Of a DNA stretch of 64,000 bases, positions 18,206 to 27,783 are shown in pieces. Under the pieces are notes generated by a model, which saw only the letters and a list, made by a program, of their open reading frames with translations, made no database searches and had not been told where the DNA came from. The DNA comes from Oceaniovalibus guishaninsula JLT2003 (GTDB taxonomy: Bacteria; Pseudomonadota; Alphaproteobacteria; Rhodobacterales; Rhodobacteraceae), in NCBI RefSeq assembly GCF_000299575.1, contig NZ_AMGO01000012.1, forward strand, positions 21,001 through 85,000, written 5' to 3'. A program made the translations under genes and the position numbers. How positions within the stretch are numbered: the stretch's first letter is position 1; each line of letters begins with the position of its first letter.

Positions 18206-18267
18206 GGTTTCCCTGTCGCGTTTCGTTGGCTGAGCAGCGCGCCGGACGTCCCGACGCGCCGGATGGC

Positions 18268-19473
18268 CTAGCCTGCCGTCTTGGTGAAGTCGCATTCCTC
18301 GATCATCGGCAGGAACGCCTCCTCGCCCGAGATGACGGCCTTCTGATCATAGAGGTCCCATTCGCCCTGCGTCTGATCGGGCGACTTGACCTCGAACAGA
18401 TACATGTCGTGGATCACCCGCCCGTCGCCGCGGACATAGCCCTTGCCGAACAGCGGGTCGTCGAAGGGCATTTCCTTCATCTTCGCGGCCACTTCCAGCG
18501 CGTCGGTGCTGCCCACCGCCTCGACCGCGCGCAGATACTGCATCGTGCCGGAATAGACGCCGGCATGCACCATCGTCGGCTTGGCACCGTGCCGTTCTTC
18601 GAACCGTTCGGACCATTCGCGCGTCCCGTCGTTCTGGTCCCAATAGAACGCTTCGGTCAATTGCAGCCCCTGCGCCACGTCGGTCCCCAGCGCGTGCACG
18701 TCGGTTACGAACATCAGCAGCGCCGCCAGCGACTGACCCCCCTGGGTTATGCCGAATTCGGATGCCTGCTTGATCGCGTTGACGGTATCGCCGCCGGCAT
18801 TCGCCAACCCGATGACATTGGCGCCGCTGCCCTGCGCTTGAAGCAGAAACGACGAGAAGTCCGTCGCGGGAAAGGGATGCCGGACGGTGCCCACCACCTC
18901 GCCGCCGTTTTCCTGCACGACTTTCGATGTTTCGTCTTCCAGCGAATGGCCGAAGGCATAGTCGGCGGTCAGGAAGAACCACTTGTCGCCGCCCGCTTCG
19001 GTGATGGCCTTTCCGGTACCGGTCGCAAGCGCCGCGGTGTCGTAGGTCCAGTGGATCGTGGTCGGCTGGCACTGGCCGCGTGTCAGCTCCGTGGTGCCGG
19101 CGCCCGAATCGATGAGGATGCCGCCCATCTGGCTGCTGATCTCGGCCACGGCCAGCGCGACCGACGATGTCGGTACGTCGAGGATGGCATCCACGCCCTC
19201 CTGATCGTACCATTGCCGGGCGATGTTCGCGCCGATGTCGGGCTTGTTCTGATGGTCGGCAGACAGAATCTCTACATCCAGGCCCTTCTCCTCGGCGTTG
19301 AAATCCTCGACCGCCATGCGCGCGGCGACGACCGATCCCTCGCCCGACAGATCGGCATAGACGCCCGATCTGTCGTTCAGCACGCCCAGCGTGACCTCGA
19401 TGGTGTCCTGCGCCAGCGCGCCGCCGGTCATGGCCGCCAGCGCGGCGCTTCCCATCAGTATCGTCTTCATCAT
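18268..19473 (-). CDS. livK: ABC transporter substrate-binding protein LivK/AmiC-like
   Basis: 401-residue type I periplasmic binding protein. Signal peptide MMKTILMGSAALAAMTGGALAQ; mature protein begins DTIEVTLGVLNDRSGVYADLSG, the standard first strand. The ligand pocket region TSSVALAVAEISSQMGGILIDSG and two lobes are complete. It resembles the amide/short-chain binding branch more than LivJ, so substrate is left open. Two ATGs are adjacent (19473, 19470); GGGAGAG supports the first. It sits between livF and livH in the operon, which is headed by a second, TRAP-type, binding protein. Confidence 0.92.
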   Translation of the reverse strand: MMKTILMGSAALAAMTGGALAQDTIEVTLGVLNDRSGVYADLSGEGSVVAARMAVEDFNAEEKGLDVEILSADHQNKPDIGANIARQWYDQEGVDAILDVPTSSVALAVAEISSQMGGILIDSGAGTTELTRGQCQPTTIHWTYDTAALATGTGKAITEAGGDKWFFLTADYAFGHSLEDETSKVVQENGGEVVGTVRHPFPATDFSSFLLQAQGSGANVIGLANAGGDTVNAIKQASEFGITQGGQSLAALLMFVTDVHALGTDVAQGLQLTEAFYWDQNDGTREWSERFEERHGAKPTMVHAGVYSGTMQYLRAVEAVGSTDALEVAAKMKEMPFDDPLFGKGYVRGDGRVIHDMYLFEVKSPDQTQGEWDLYDQKAVISGEEAFLPMIEECDFTKTAG

Positions 19474-19515
19474 CCGCTCTCTCCCTGATGCGGCGCGTTT
19501 GCGCCAGTTGAACGC

Positions 19516-20220
19516 TCAGACGCCCAGATAGGCGTGCAGCTTGTCCATGTTCGCGTCGATCTCGCGCCCGTCGATCATGTCGACGACGCGGCCCTGATCG
19601 ACAACGTGGTGCCGGTCGGCGACCGATGCGGCGAACCGGAAATTCTGTTCGACCAGAACGACGGTAAATCCTTCGGTCTTCAGCGTCTGGATGGTCCGGC
19701 CGATCTGCTGCACGATGACCGGGGCCAGTCCTTCGGTCGGCTCGTCCAGCAGCAGCAGCCGCGCGCCGGTGCGCAGGATGCGCGCGATGGCCAGCATCTG
19801 CTGCTCTCCTCCCGACAGCTTGGTTCCCTGGCTGCGGCGCCGTTCGTGCAGGTTCGGAAAAAGGTCGAAGATGCGATTCAGCGCCAGCCCGCCATCGGCG
19901 ATCCGCGGCGGTAGCATCAGGTTCTCCTCGACGCTGAGCGAGGCGAAGATCCCGCGCTCCTCGGGGCACAGCGCGATGCCCTGCCGCGCGATATGGCGCG
20001 GCTCCATTCCGATTGTCTCGGTGCCGGAATAGACGACCGACCCCGTCCGTTTGGACAGGATCCCCATGATCGCCAGCAGCGTCGATGTCTTGCCCGCGCC
20101 GTTGCGGCCCAGCAACGTCACCACCTCGCCTTCGCGCACGTCGAAATCAATGCCGTGCAGGACGTGGCTTTCGCCGTACCAGCCGTTCAGATCGCGCACC
20201 TTCAGCAGCGGTTCAGTCAT
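19516..20220 (-). CDS. livF: ABC transporter ATP-binding protein LivF
   Basis: 234-residue ATPase. Walker A GRNGAGKT at 38-45, signature LSGGEQQMLAIARIL, Walker B LLLLDEPTEGLAPVIVQQI and the LivF-specific VVLVEQNFRFA are present. The start is ATG 20220 (MTEPLLKVRDLNGWYG), overlapping the livG stop by 8 bases; longer upstream in-frame sequence lies inside livG and is rejected. It forms the ATPase heterodimer with LivG. Confidence 0.95.
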   Translation of the reverse strand: MTEPLLKVRDLNGWYGESHVLHGIDFDVREGEVVTLLGRNGAGKTSTLLAIMGILSKRTGSVVYSGTETIGMEPRHIARQGIALCPEERGIFASLSVEENLMLPPRIADGGLALNRIFDLFPNLHERRRSQGTKLSGGEQQMLAIARILRTGARLLLLDEPTEGLAPVIVQQIGRTIQTLKTEGFTVVLVEQNFRFAASVADRHHVVDQGRVVDMIDGREIDANMDKLHAYLGV

Positions 20221-20962
20221 GCCCGGCTCCGATATAGGCGTCGATGACGGCGGGGGCTTTGGAAACGGTGGCATAATCCCCCTCGGCCAGAATCTCGCCA
20301 CGCGCCAGCACGGTGATGCGATCCGACAGATCGGCGACGACCGACAGGTTGTGTTCGACCATGAGGATCGTGCGGTTCCGGGCGATACGACGGATCAGGG
20401 CGCTGATGCGGGTCACATCCTCCTGCGCCATGCCGGCCATCGGTTCATCCAGCAGCAGCATCCGGGGATCGAGCGCCAGCGTCGTCGCGATTTCCAGCGC
20501 GCGCTTGCGGCCGTACGAAAGTTCGCCCGCGCGGTGATGAACGAAATCGGAAAGACCGACATCGTCCACATGGCCGCGCGCCTCACCGTCGTAGCGCGCA
20601 AGCACCTTCTCGGACCGCCAGAAGTCATAGCTTTCGCCGCGGGCGCGCTGCAGCGCGATACGGACGTTTTCCAGCACGCTCAGATCCGCGAAGACGGCCG
20701 AGATCTGGAACGATCGGACCATCCCCAGCCGCGCGATCCCGGCGGGCGACATGCGGGTGATGTCGCGTCCGAAATAGGTGATGGTGCCCGATGTCGGCTG
20801 AAGGAATTTGGTCAGCAGGTTGAAGAACGTGGTCTTGCCCGCGCCATTGGGTCCGATCAGGGCGTGGATCGACCCCTCGGTCACCTTCAGCGACACATCG
20901 TTGACAGCGACGAAGCCCCTGAATTCCTTTGTGAGGCCCCGCGCTTCGAGAGCGACCTGCAT
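20213..20962 (-). CDS. livG: ABC transporter ATP-binding protein LivG
   Basis: 249 residues from ATG 20962, the normal LivG length, beginning MQVALEARGLTKEFRGFVAVNDV. Walker A GPNGAGKT, the Q-loop-region RSFQISAVFADLSVLENV, signature LSYGRKRALEIATTLALDP (the usual LSYGxQR-type LivG variant) and LLLDEPMAGM are visible. An alternative ATG at 21043 would overlap the upstream stop by one base but adds a 27-residue Gly/Ala/Ser-rich tail, and that stretch contains a perfect 10-base inverted repeat, so it reads better as an intergenic stem-loop. It overlaps livF by 8 bases. Confidence 0.92.
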   Translation of the reverse strand: MQVALEARGLTKEFRGFVAVNDVSLKVTEGSIHALIGPNGAGKTTFFNLLTKFLQPTSGTITYFGRDITRMSPAGIARLGMVRSFQISAVFADLSVLENVRIALQRARGESYDFWRSEKVLARYDGEARGHVDDVGLSDFVHHRAGELSYGRKRALEIATTLALDPRMLLLDEPMAGMAQEDVTRISALIRRIARNRTILMVEHNLSVVADLSDRITVLARGEILAEGDYATVSKAPAVIDAYIGAGHD

Positions 20963-20995
20963 TCCAGTCCGGTTCCCGTCTGACGCCGATCCGTC

Positions 20996-21027
20996 GGACG
21001 GGACCGCGCCGGCGGCCGGTCCCGTCC
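20996..21027 (-). promoter_or_regulatory. Stem-loop between TRAP-type binding-protein gene and livG
   Basis: A perfect inverted repeat: GGACGGGACC at 20996-21005 and GGTCCCGTCC at 21018-21027, with a 12-base G/C loop that can pair further internally. On the minus-strand transcript it lies 16-47 bases after the binding-protein stop and about 34 bases before the preferred livG start. No U-run follows, so full termination is not expected; a 3' stabiliser or partial terminator that favours binding-protein expression fits the position. Confidence 0.6.
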
Positions 21028-21042
21028 CGCGATGTTCCGCCA

Positions 21043-22131
21043 TCAAATCTCCAGATACTTGCGGCGGGCCTCGATGAAGGCGCCGTCGGCATCCTGCGTG
21101 CGCGAGCGCAGCAGCCGGAGAGCGTCGAGGAAGCTGGTGGCCGTCCGCTGCGTCAGATCGTCCGACGAGTCGCGCACGCCCAGCAGCAGCTCCTTGGATG
21201 CGTTGGCACCCGCCTCGATGATTTCGTCGGGGAACTGGCGCACCGTGACGCCGTGATCGTTCACCAGCGTTTGAAGCGCGCGCGGATCGTTGGCGATAAA
21301 GTCCGCCGTCACCTGATCGTATTCCGCTTGCGATACGTCGCGGATGATCGCCTGAAGGTCGTCGGGAAGGTCGAGATATTTCGCTTTGTCCACGACCAGC
21401 TCGGTCGCGAGGCCCGGTTCCACGAACGACGGGAAATAGTAATTCTTGGCGACCTGATAGAAGCCGAGAGCGAGGTCGTTGTAGGGGCCGACGAACTCGG
21501 CCGCGTCCAGCGTTCCCGACTGAAGCGCCTGGAAAATTTCGCCTGCGGCCATGTTGGTCACGGTCGCGCCCAGCTTTTCCCAGACCTGACCGCCAAGGCC
21601 CGGCGTGCGGAAGCGCAGGCCACTGATCGAATCGAGACCCGTCAGCTCGTCTCGGAACCAGCCGCCGGCCTGCACGCCGGTATTGCCGGACATGAATCCC
21701 TTGACCCCGAACTGGTCATAGATCTCGTCCCAGATTTCCTGACCGCCCAGATAACGGACCCAGGCCGAAAGCTCGCCCGTGGTCATGCCGTAGGGGACGC
21801 CGGTGAAAAAGTTCAGCGCTTGCGACTTGTTCTGCCAATAATAGGCGGCCGAATGGCTGAGTTCGGCAGTGCCGTCGATGACGGCGTCCAGCGCCTGCAA
21901 GGGCGGCACCAGTTCGCCCGCGGAATAGACCTGGATGGTCAGCCGCCCACCGGAGGCCGCCGTGATGCGATCGGCCATCCGCTGCGCGCCGACGCCCAGA
22001 CCGGGGAAGTTCTTGGGCCAGGTCGTGACCATCCGCCACGTCATGTTGCCCTGCGCGATGGCGGGCGCGGACAGTGCCGCAAGTCCGGTTCCGGCCGCCG
22101 CGGTGGTGGTAAGGAAAGAACGTCTGTCCAT
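21043..22131 (-). CDS. TRAP-type substrate-binding protein (TakP/FcbT1-like), heading the liv operon
   Basis: 362 residues. The N-terminus MDRRSFLTTTAAAGTGLAALSAPAIAQ is a twin-arginine-style signal (RRSFLTT). The mature part starts with TWRMVTTWPKNFPGLGVGAQRMADRI and contains AAGEIFQALQSGTLDAAEFVGPYND, typical of the COG4663 branch that includes the alpha-keto acid binder TakP and the chlorobenzoate protein FcbT1. No dctQ or dctM is adjacent: the next genes are livG, livF, livK, livH and livM in the same orientation. It may serve the orphan QM pair at 6.5-8.5 kb or the TRAP system at 24.7-27.6 kb, or an ABC-linked role. Confidence 0.88.
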   Translation of the reverse strand: MDRRSFLTTTAAAGTGLAALSAPAIAQGNMTWRMVTTWPKNFPGLGVGAQRMADRITAASGGRLTIQVYSAGELVPPLQALDAVIDGTAELSHSAAYYWQNKSQALNFFTGVPYGMTTGELSAWVRYLGGQEIWDEIYDQFGVKGFMSGNTGVQAGGWFRDELTGLDSISGLRFRTPGLGGQVWEKLGATVTNMAAGEIFQALQSGTLDAAEFVGPYNDLALGFYQVAKNYYFPSFVEPGLATELVVDKAKYLDLPDDLQAIIRDVSQAEYDQVTADFIANDPRALQTLVNDHGVTVRQFPDEIIEAGANASKELLLGVRDSSDDLTQRTATSFLDALRLLRSRTQDADGAFIEARRKYLEI

Positions 22132-22327
22132 GGGTCGCCTCCCTGCGATCTCGGTCTTGGCGCCTGTCGTGCGGGCGCGGATGCGCGAACTAAAGCGATC
22201 CTGCCGCCCGGTGTCCAGCGCCCTGACGGCGATTGGTTAGTCCGCGTCGCGGCCCCATGTTTCCATTCGGTCGCCGGCTGGCCATACTGGCTGGTGCGGG
22301 TCCCATCATCGAAAGGCAGTGACGGCT

Positions 22328-24601
22328 ATGTCCTTGAAGCATCTTCTACTGACAGGGGCGGCCATCGGCGCCGCGCTTCCGGCGATGGCCGATGTACGGG
22401 TGACGCGCGGCCCGTCGCCCATCCCTGACGGCGAGGCGCTGGCCGCGGGCGACATCACGCTGGCGAACGACCGCCTTGCGGTGACGTTGGCCGTCGACTC
22501 GCAGGCGCCCTGGGGCGTGCCGCGAGGGGCCATCGTGGATCTGGCGGCCGTCAAGGACGGTCAGCCCGACCTCGACCGGATCGCCTTCGCCGATTTCATC
22601 CCGAACAACTGGTCGTCGTGGCCCAATACCAGGACCGAAGCCGAGATCGTGACGGACACGCCGCAGAAGGCCGTCGTGCGGATCGTTCGCGACTTCGGCG
22701 CGGCCGAGATCGACACGACCTATACGCTGGAGAATGGTTCGGATCGGATCCACCTGACCACGACGATGACGAACAACGGCGACGCCGCGATGGACGGCCT
22801 GTTGTCGGGTTTCACGCTGTGGCCCGACAGCGGCTATCTGTTCCCGGTGCCCGGCGTCGCGGAATCCGACGACAAGTCGGCGGCGGGCGCGCTGGCCGAC
22901 CGCGTCGTCGCCTATGACCGCGACTGGTTCATCGCGCTGCACGCGCCCTATTTCGATCATGTCGATTACGACACCAAGGACCTCTATCTCGGTCACGATC
23001 TGGCGCCGGGCGAAAGCCGCAGCTTCGAGGGGTGGCTTCAGGTCGGGCCGACCGGCGACCTCGCCCCCGTTCTGGCGGCCGAGATCGCGCGCGGCACGCC
23101 CGGTTCGGGAACGCTGACCGGCACGATCGAATCGTCCGGCACACTTGTGAAGCAATCTGTGCTGGTGGTTGAAAAGTCGGGCACACCCTATGCCTGGACG
23201 CTGACGCCGGACGGCAACTACCAGATCCCGCTGCCCGCGGGCGATTATTCCGTTTATGCGACAGCGGCGGGCTATTCGCAGTCCGCGCCGCGCAGCGTGA
23301 CGCTGACGCAAGGGCAGTCGGCAGCGCTGGATTTCGAGGATCTGCAACCGCCCGGCACGCTGCGTTTCAATGTCACGGACGGCGAGGGGCAGCCCCGCGA
23401 CGCCCGGATCGAGATCGCCGAAGGTCAGGCGCCGCTGGTCGAGTTTCTGGGCCGCCGCACGTTTTTTACAGAACTGGACGACATCGGCCATGTCGAAGCG
23501 CAACTTGCACCGGGCGAGTATGTCTTCAGCGTCGGCCACGGGGCGGGTTTCCTCGGCCTCGCTCAGCAGGTGCCGGCGACGGTCGAGGCCGGCGCTGCGT
23601 CCGATATTGATGTGACGCTGGACCTTGTCGCGCAGCCGCAGGAAGACGGCTGGCTGGCCTCGGACATGCATCATCATGCGGATCAGCTTGAAGGGACCAC
23701 GCCGCCCGAATGGGTCGCGCGCAGCGAACTGGCGGCCGGTCTGGACGTGATTTTCGTCAGCGACCACGATTCGACCGCGAACTACGAGACTTTGGCCAGT
23801 ATCGCGGAAGACCGGGACGTGCCGTTCATCCCGTCGATCGAGCTTTCGCCGTCATGGGGGCATTTCAACGCCTATCCGCTGGACCTGGACGCCGAATTGC
23901 AGGTCGATACATCGACCGCGACCGCGGCCGAGATTCTGGCCGAAGCGCGGCGGATGGGGGCGGACGCGATCCAGTCGAACCACCCCTTCATCCCCTACGG
24001 CTATCTGGCCAGCCTGGAGGCGGGAACCGTGCCGGGCGGCTTCGCGTCCGATATCGACCTGCTGGAACTGAACGGTCCCGACGACGATGCCCGCGTTTTC
24101 GAACGGGCAGGGCATCTGTGGTCGCGGGGGCAGCGTATCTATCTGTCGGGCGGATCGGACGCGCACGACGTCTGGAACGACGCGACCGGATCCGCGCGGG
24201 CCTATGTCCATGTCCCCGGCCAACCCAGCGCCGAAGGGTTCGTGGCGGGCTTGAAGGACGGGCATGCCTACGTCACGCGCGGCCCGCTGATCGCACCCGA
24301 CGTCATGTTCGGATCCGCGCTGCGCATCGCACCGGGCACCGAACGGTCAGTCGCGTTCGATCTGACAGCCGTCAACGGCCTTGTCCGCGCGACCCTGACC
24401 GGACCCGACGGGCAGATCGCCAGCCAGGACTTCGCCGACAGCCCGATGGCATCCACCGCGTCCTTCACGGTGACGGCAACGCCGCGGGACGGGACCGACT
24501 GGATCGCGCTGACGGTCGAGGATGCGGAAGGCAAGATGGCGTTCACGAACCCCATTTGGATCAACCCGATTTCCGTCGAGGCGATCACCGCCGCCGAATA
24601 G
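22328..24601 (+). CDS. Exported CehA/McbA-family metallohydrolase (PHP superfamily)
   Basis: 757 residues with signal peptide MSLKHLLLTGAAIGAALPAMA. The N-terminal 430 residues are beta-rich, including a carboxypeptidase-regulatory-like repeat (LTGTIESSGTLVKQSVLVV...). The metallo-hydrolase part follows with DMHHHAD at about 446, VSDHDS at about 478, SNHPF, and GGSDAHD at about 608, the PHP metal ligands. CehA (carbaryl) and McbA are the named relatives; the natural substrate here is unknown, possibly an ester or phosphoester. Start ATG 22328 is set by GAAAGG at 22311; the upstream GTG 22319 is too close to it. A terminator follows at 24612. Confidence 0.85.
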   Translation: MSLKHLLLTGAAIGAALPAMADVRVTRGPSPIPDGEALAAGDITLANDRLAVTLAVDSQAPWGVPRGAIVDLAAVKDGQPDLDRIAFADFIPNNWSSWPNTRTEAEIVTDTPQKAVVRIVRDFGAAEIDTTYTLENGSDRIHLTTTMTNNGDAAMDGLLSGFTLWPDSGYLFPVPGVAESDDKSAAGALADRVVAYDRDWFIALHAPYFDHVDYDTKDLYLGHDLAPGESRSFEGWLQVGPTGDLAPVLAAEIARGTPGSGTLTGTIESSGTLVKQSVLVVEKSGTPYAWTLTPDGNYQIPLPAGDYSVYATAAGYSQSAPRSVTLTQGQSAALDFEDLQPPGTLRFNVTDGEGQPRDARIEIAEGQAPLVEFLGRRTFFTELDDIGHVEAQLAPGEYVFSVGHGAGFLGLAQQVPATVEAGAASDIDVTLDLVAQPQEDGWLASDMHHHADQLEGTTPPEWVARSELAAGLDVIFVSDHDSTANYETLASIAEDRDVPFIPSIELSPSWGHFNAYPLDLDAELQVDTSTATAAEILAEARRMGADAIQSNHPFIPYGYLASLEAGTVPGGFASDIDLLELNGPDDDARVFERAGHLWSRGQRIYLSGGSDAHDVWNDATGSARAYVHVPGQPSAEGFVAGLKDGHAYVTRGPLIAPDVMFGSALRIAPGTERSVAFDLTAVNGLVRATLTGPDGQIASQDFADSPMASTASFTVTATPRDGTDWIALTVEDAEGKMAFTNPIWINPISVEAITAAE

Positions 24602-24611
24602 CGCAAACGAC

Positions 24612-24637
24612 AACGGCCGGGCGATGACCCGGCCGTT
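24612..24637. terminator. Bidirectional terminator between cehA-like gene and TRAP system 3
   Basis: Inverted repeat AACGGCCGGG (24612-24621) and CCCGGCCGTT (24628-24637), 10 base pairs with a 6-base loop, followed on the plus strand by TCCCTTTTCT and preceded by CAAACGAC. It lies between two convergent genes, 11 bases after one stop and 25 bases before the other. Confidence 0.8.
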
Positions 24638-24661
24638 TCCCTTTTCTGTTGGATGGCGGTC

Positions 24662-25756
24662 TTACTGCCCTTCGGCGCAGGCACGGATCGGCTCGATTTC
24701 GGGGCCGTCGGGCGTGCGGCCCAGATTGAACGGGACCGAAGCATCGCGCCATTGGGCGTAATCCGCCAGGTATTCAAGCTGGCTGAGATAGACCTTCGCG
24801 GAAGTCGGGTTCTCGCACGCCACTTCGGTGATGACCTCGTTGGCGATCTTCTGGACTTCGGCCAGCGTCTCGTCGTCATAGCGGGTGATGTTCACGGCTT
24901 CGTCCCACTTCGCATAGGCTTCCGTCGCGCGCTTTTCGGTGAAGGCCAGCGACCACAGCAGGTTCGCCGTCGCGGCCGTTTCCAGCGCATTCTGCGTCTC
25001 GGGCGACAGGGCGTCCCAGGCGTCCTTGTTGATCATCACGCCGAAAACCGATGCCGACTGGTGCCAGCCGGGCGTCGCCCAGTCGCTTGTGACCTGCTGG
25101 AAACCGCCCGACCAGTCCACGTTCGGGGTCGAGAATTCGGCGCCGTCGATCACGCCGCGTTCCAGGGCCTGATAGATTTCGCCACCCGCCATCGACACCT
25201 GCGAGCCGCCCAGCCGTTCCAGGATCCGCCCCTGTTCCAGCCCCGAGACACGCAGACGCATCCCTTGCAGGTCGGCAAGGTTCTGAAGCGGCTTGTTGGT
25301 GTGGAAGCCCGATTCGTTGTTCGTCACGCCGTAGGGCAGATAGACCATGCCGAAGCGGCCATAGACCTCGTCGTAAATCTCGGCCCCGCCCCATTCCTGG
25401 ATCCAGTTGACGTAATCGACGGCGTTGAACAGCGACGGCGTGGTGGCCAGCGGCGAGAAGGCCGCGTCGCGCCCGGCCCAATAGCCCGGCCAGTCGGCCC
25501 CGGCCTGCACGACGCCGTTCTGCACCGCGCCAAAGACCTCGCCCGCGGGCACAAGGCTGCCGCCTTCGAAGAAGTCGATCTGCAAGGCGTCGCCGGTCAG
25601 GGCGTTGGCCAGTTCGACGAAGTGCCTGTCGATCTCGATCAGTTCCAGCGAGCTGGGCCATGTCGTCGTCATCTGCCAGTTGGCATCCTGCGCCGTCGCG
25701 GCACCGGCGATCGCGGCGGCAGCCAGCGCCGCCCCGGTCATTCCTGCATAGGTCAT
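24662..25756 (-). CDS. dctP: TRAP transporter substrate-binding protein (system 3)
   Basis: 364 residues; Sec signal MTYAGMTGAALAAAAIAGAATAQ. The mature start ANWQMTTTWPSSLELIEIDRHFVELAN and GGEIYQALERGVIDGAEFSTPNVDW place it in the TakP/FcbT1-like (COG4663) branch, for which keto acids and aromatic acids are known ligands. The ribosome-binding site AGGGAGGA abuts the ATG at 25762 directly, so the ATG six bases later (25756) is the better start. Last gene of a dctQ-dctM-dctP operon, 18 bases after dctM. Confidence 0.92.
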   Translation of the reverse strand: MTYAGMTGAALAAAAIAGAATAQDANWQMTTTWPSSLELIEIDRHFVELANALTGDALQIDFFEGGSLVPAGEVFGAVQNGVVQAGADWPGYWAGRDAAFSPLATTPSLFNAVDYVNWIQEWGGAEIYDEVYGRFGMVYLPYGVTNNESGFHTNKPLQNLADLQGMRLRVSGLEQGRILERLGGSQVSMAGGEIYQALERGVIDGAEFSTPNVDWSGGFQQVTSDWATPGWHQSASVFGVMINKDAWDALSPETQNALETAATANLLWSLAFTEKRATEAYAKWDEAVNITRYDDETLAEVQKIANEVITEVACENPTSAKVYLSQLEYLADYAQWRDASVPFNLGRTPDGPEIEPIRACAEGQ

Positions 25757-25774
25757 CGTCATTCCTCCCTCTTT

Positions 25775-27086
<1,312 letters not shown>

Positions 27087-27097
<11 letters not shown>

Positions 27098-27605
27098 GGC
27101 GGGTCTCTCTCCAATAAAGGTCGCGCCCGGCAAGCAGCTTCAGCACTTCCGAAATTCCCTGCAACGCCAGCAGCACCGCAGCGACGAACAGCGCCGCCTT
27201 GAGCGGATAGACCGGCAACTGCACCGATCCGTATGTCGTTTCGCCCTGGTTCCACGACGTTTGTGCGAAGGCAAAAGTCTGGGCCACGAAAACCCATGAA
27301 AACGGCAGGAAGAACAGAAGGTAGCCGAGGATCTCCACCGCCCGCCGCCCGCCGTCGCCCAGCCGTTCGGTCAGAAGATCGACCCGCACATGGCTTTGGT
27401 GGCGCAGCGCATAGCCGCCGAGCATCACGAAATAAAAGCCGTAGATCTGCTTGCTGAGGTCGAACGCCCAGCGCGTCGGCGCGTTGAAGGCATAACGCAG
27501 CACCACATCGTAGATGATGATCGCCGCGAAGACGATCGCCAGCACGCAGACGATGCGGCCCACGACTTCGTTCAGGCTGTCGATGGCTTTGATGATGGCG
27601 TTCAC
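27087..27605 (-). CDS. dctQ: TRAP transporter small permease DctQ (system 3)
   Basis: 172 residues with four predicted helices and the DctQ motif IIYDVVLRYAFNAPTRWAFDLSKQIYG, then YALRHQSHVRVDLLTERLG. No ATG is available. Two GTG codons lie at 27611 and 27605; GGGGAG overlaps the first and is five bases from the second, so 27605 is chosen. First gene of the operon, divergent from ugpB across about 180 bases. Confidence 0.9.
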
Positions 27606-27783
27606 GTCCACTCCCCGTTTGCGCGCAACCCTACGGGCCGCCGGGGTTCTGTCAATCGTCGGGTCTGTTGACGTGGGGAAAGGGCAAAACCCCGGCCTTG
27701 AGTTACGCGGCCCGGCTGCTACTCATGAGGCAGTTTCATGCCGTGCCGCCGACAAGAGCACTGGCAGTCAGGGAGGAACGACG

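Noticed and set aside
18206..18267. Possible hairpin between livK and livH
   Set aside because: The repeated CGCGCCGG units are direct, not inverted; only a weak 5-base stem can be drawn.
20963..21043. An N-terminal extension of LivG
   Set aside because: Low-complexity, not part of the family, and spans a perfect inverted repeat; more likely non-coding.
27649..27671. CTGTCAA ... CTGTTGA before ugpB as a Pho box
   Set aside because: PhoB half-sites should repeat every 11 bases; these are 16 apart and the second is a poor match. It could equally be a short GTCAA/TTGAC dyad.
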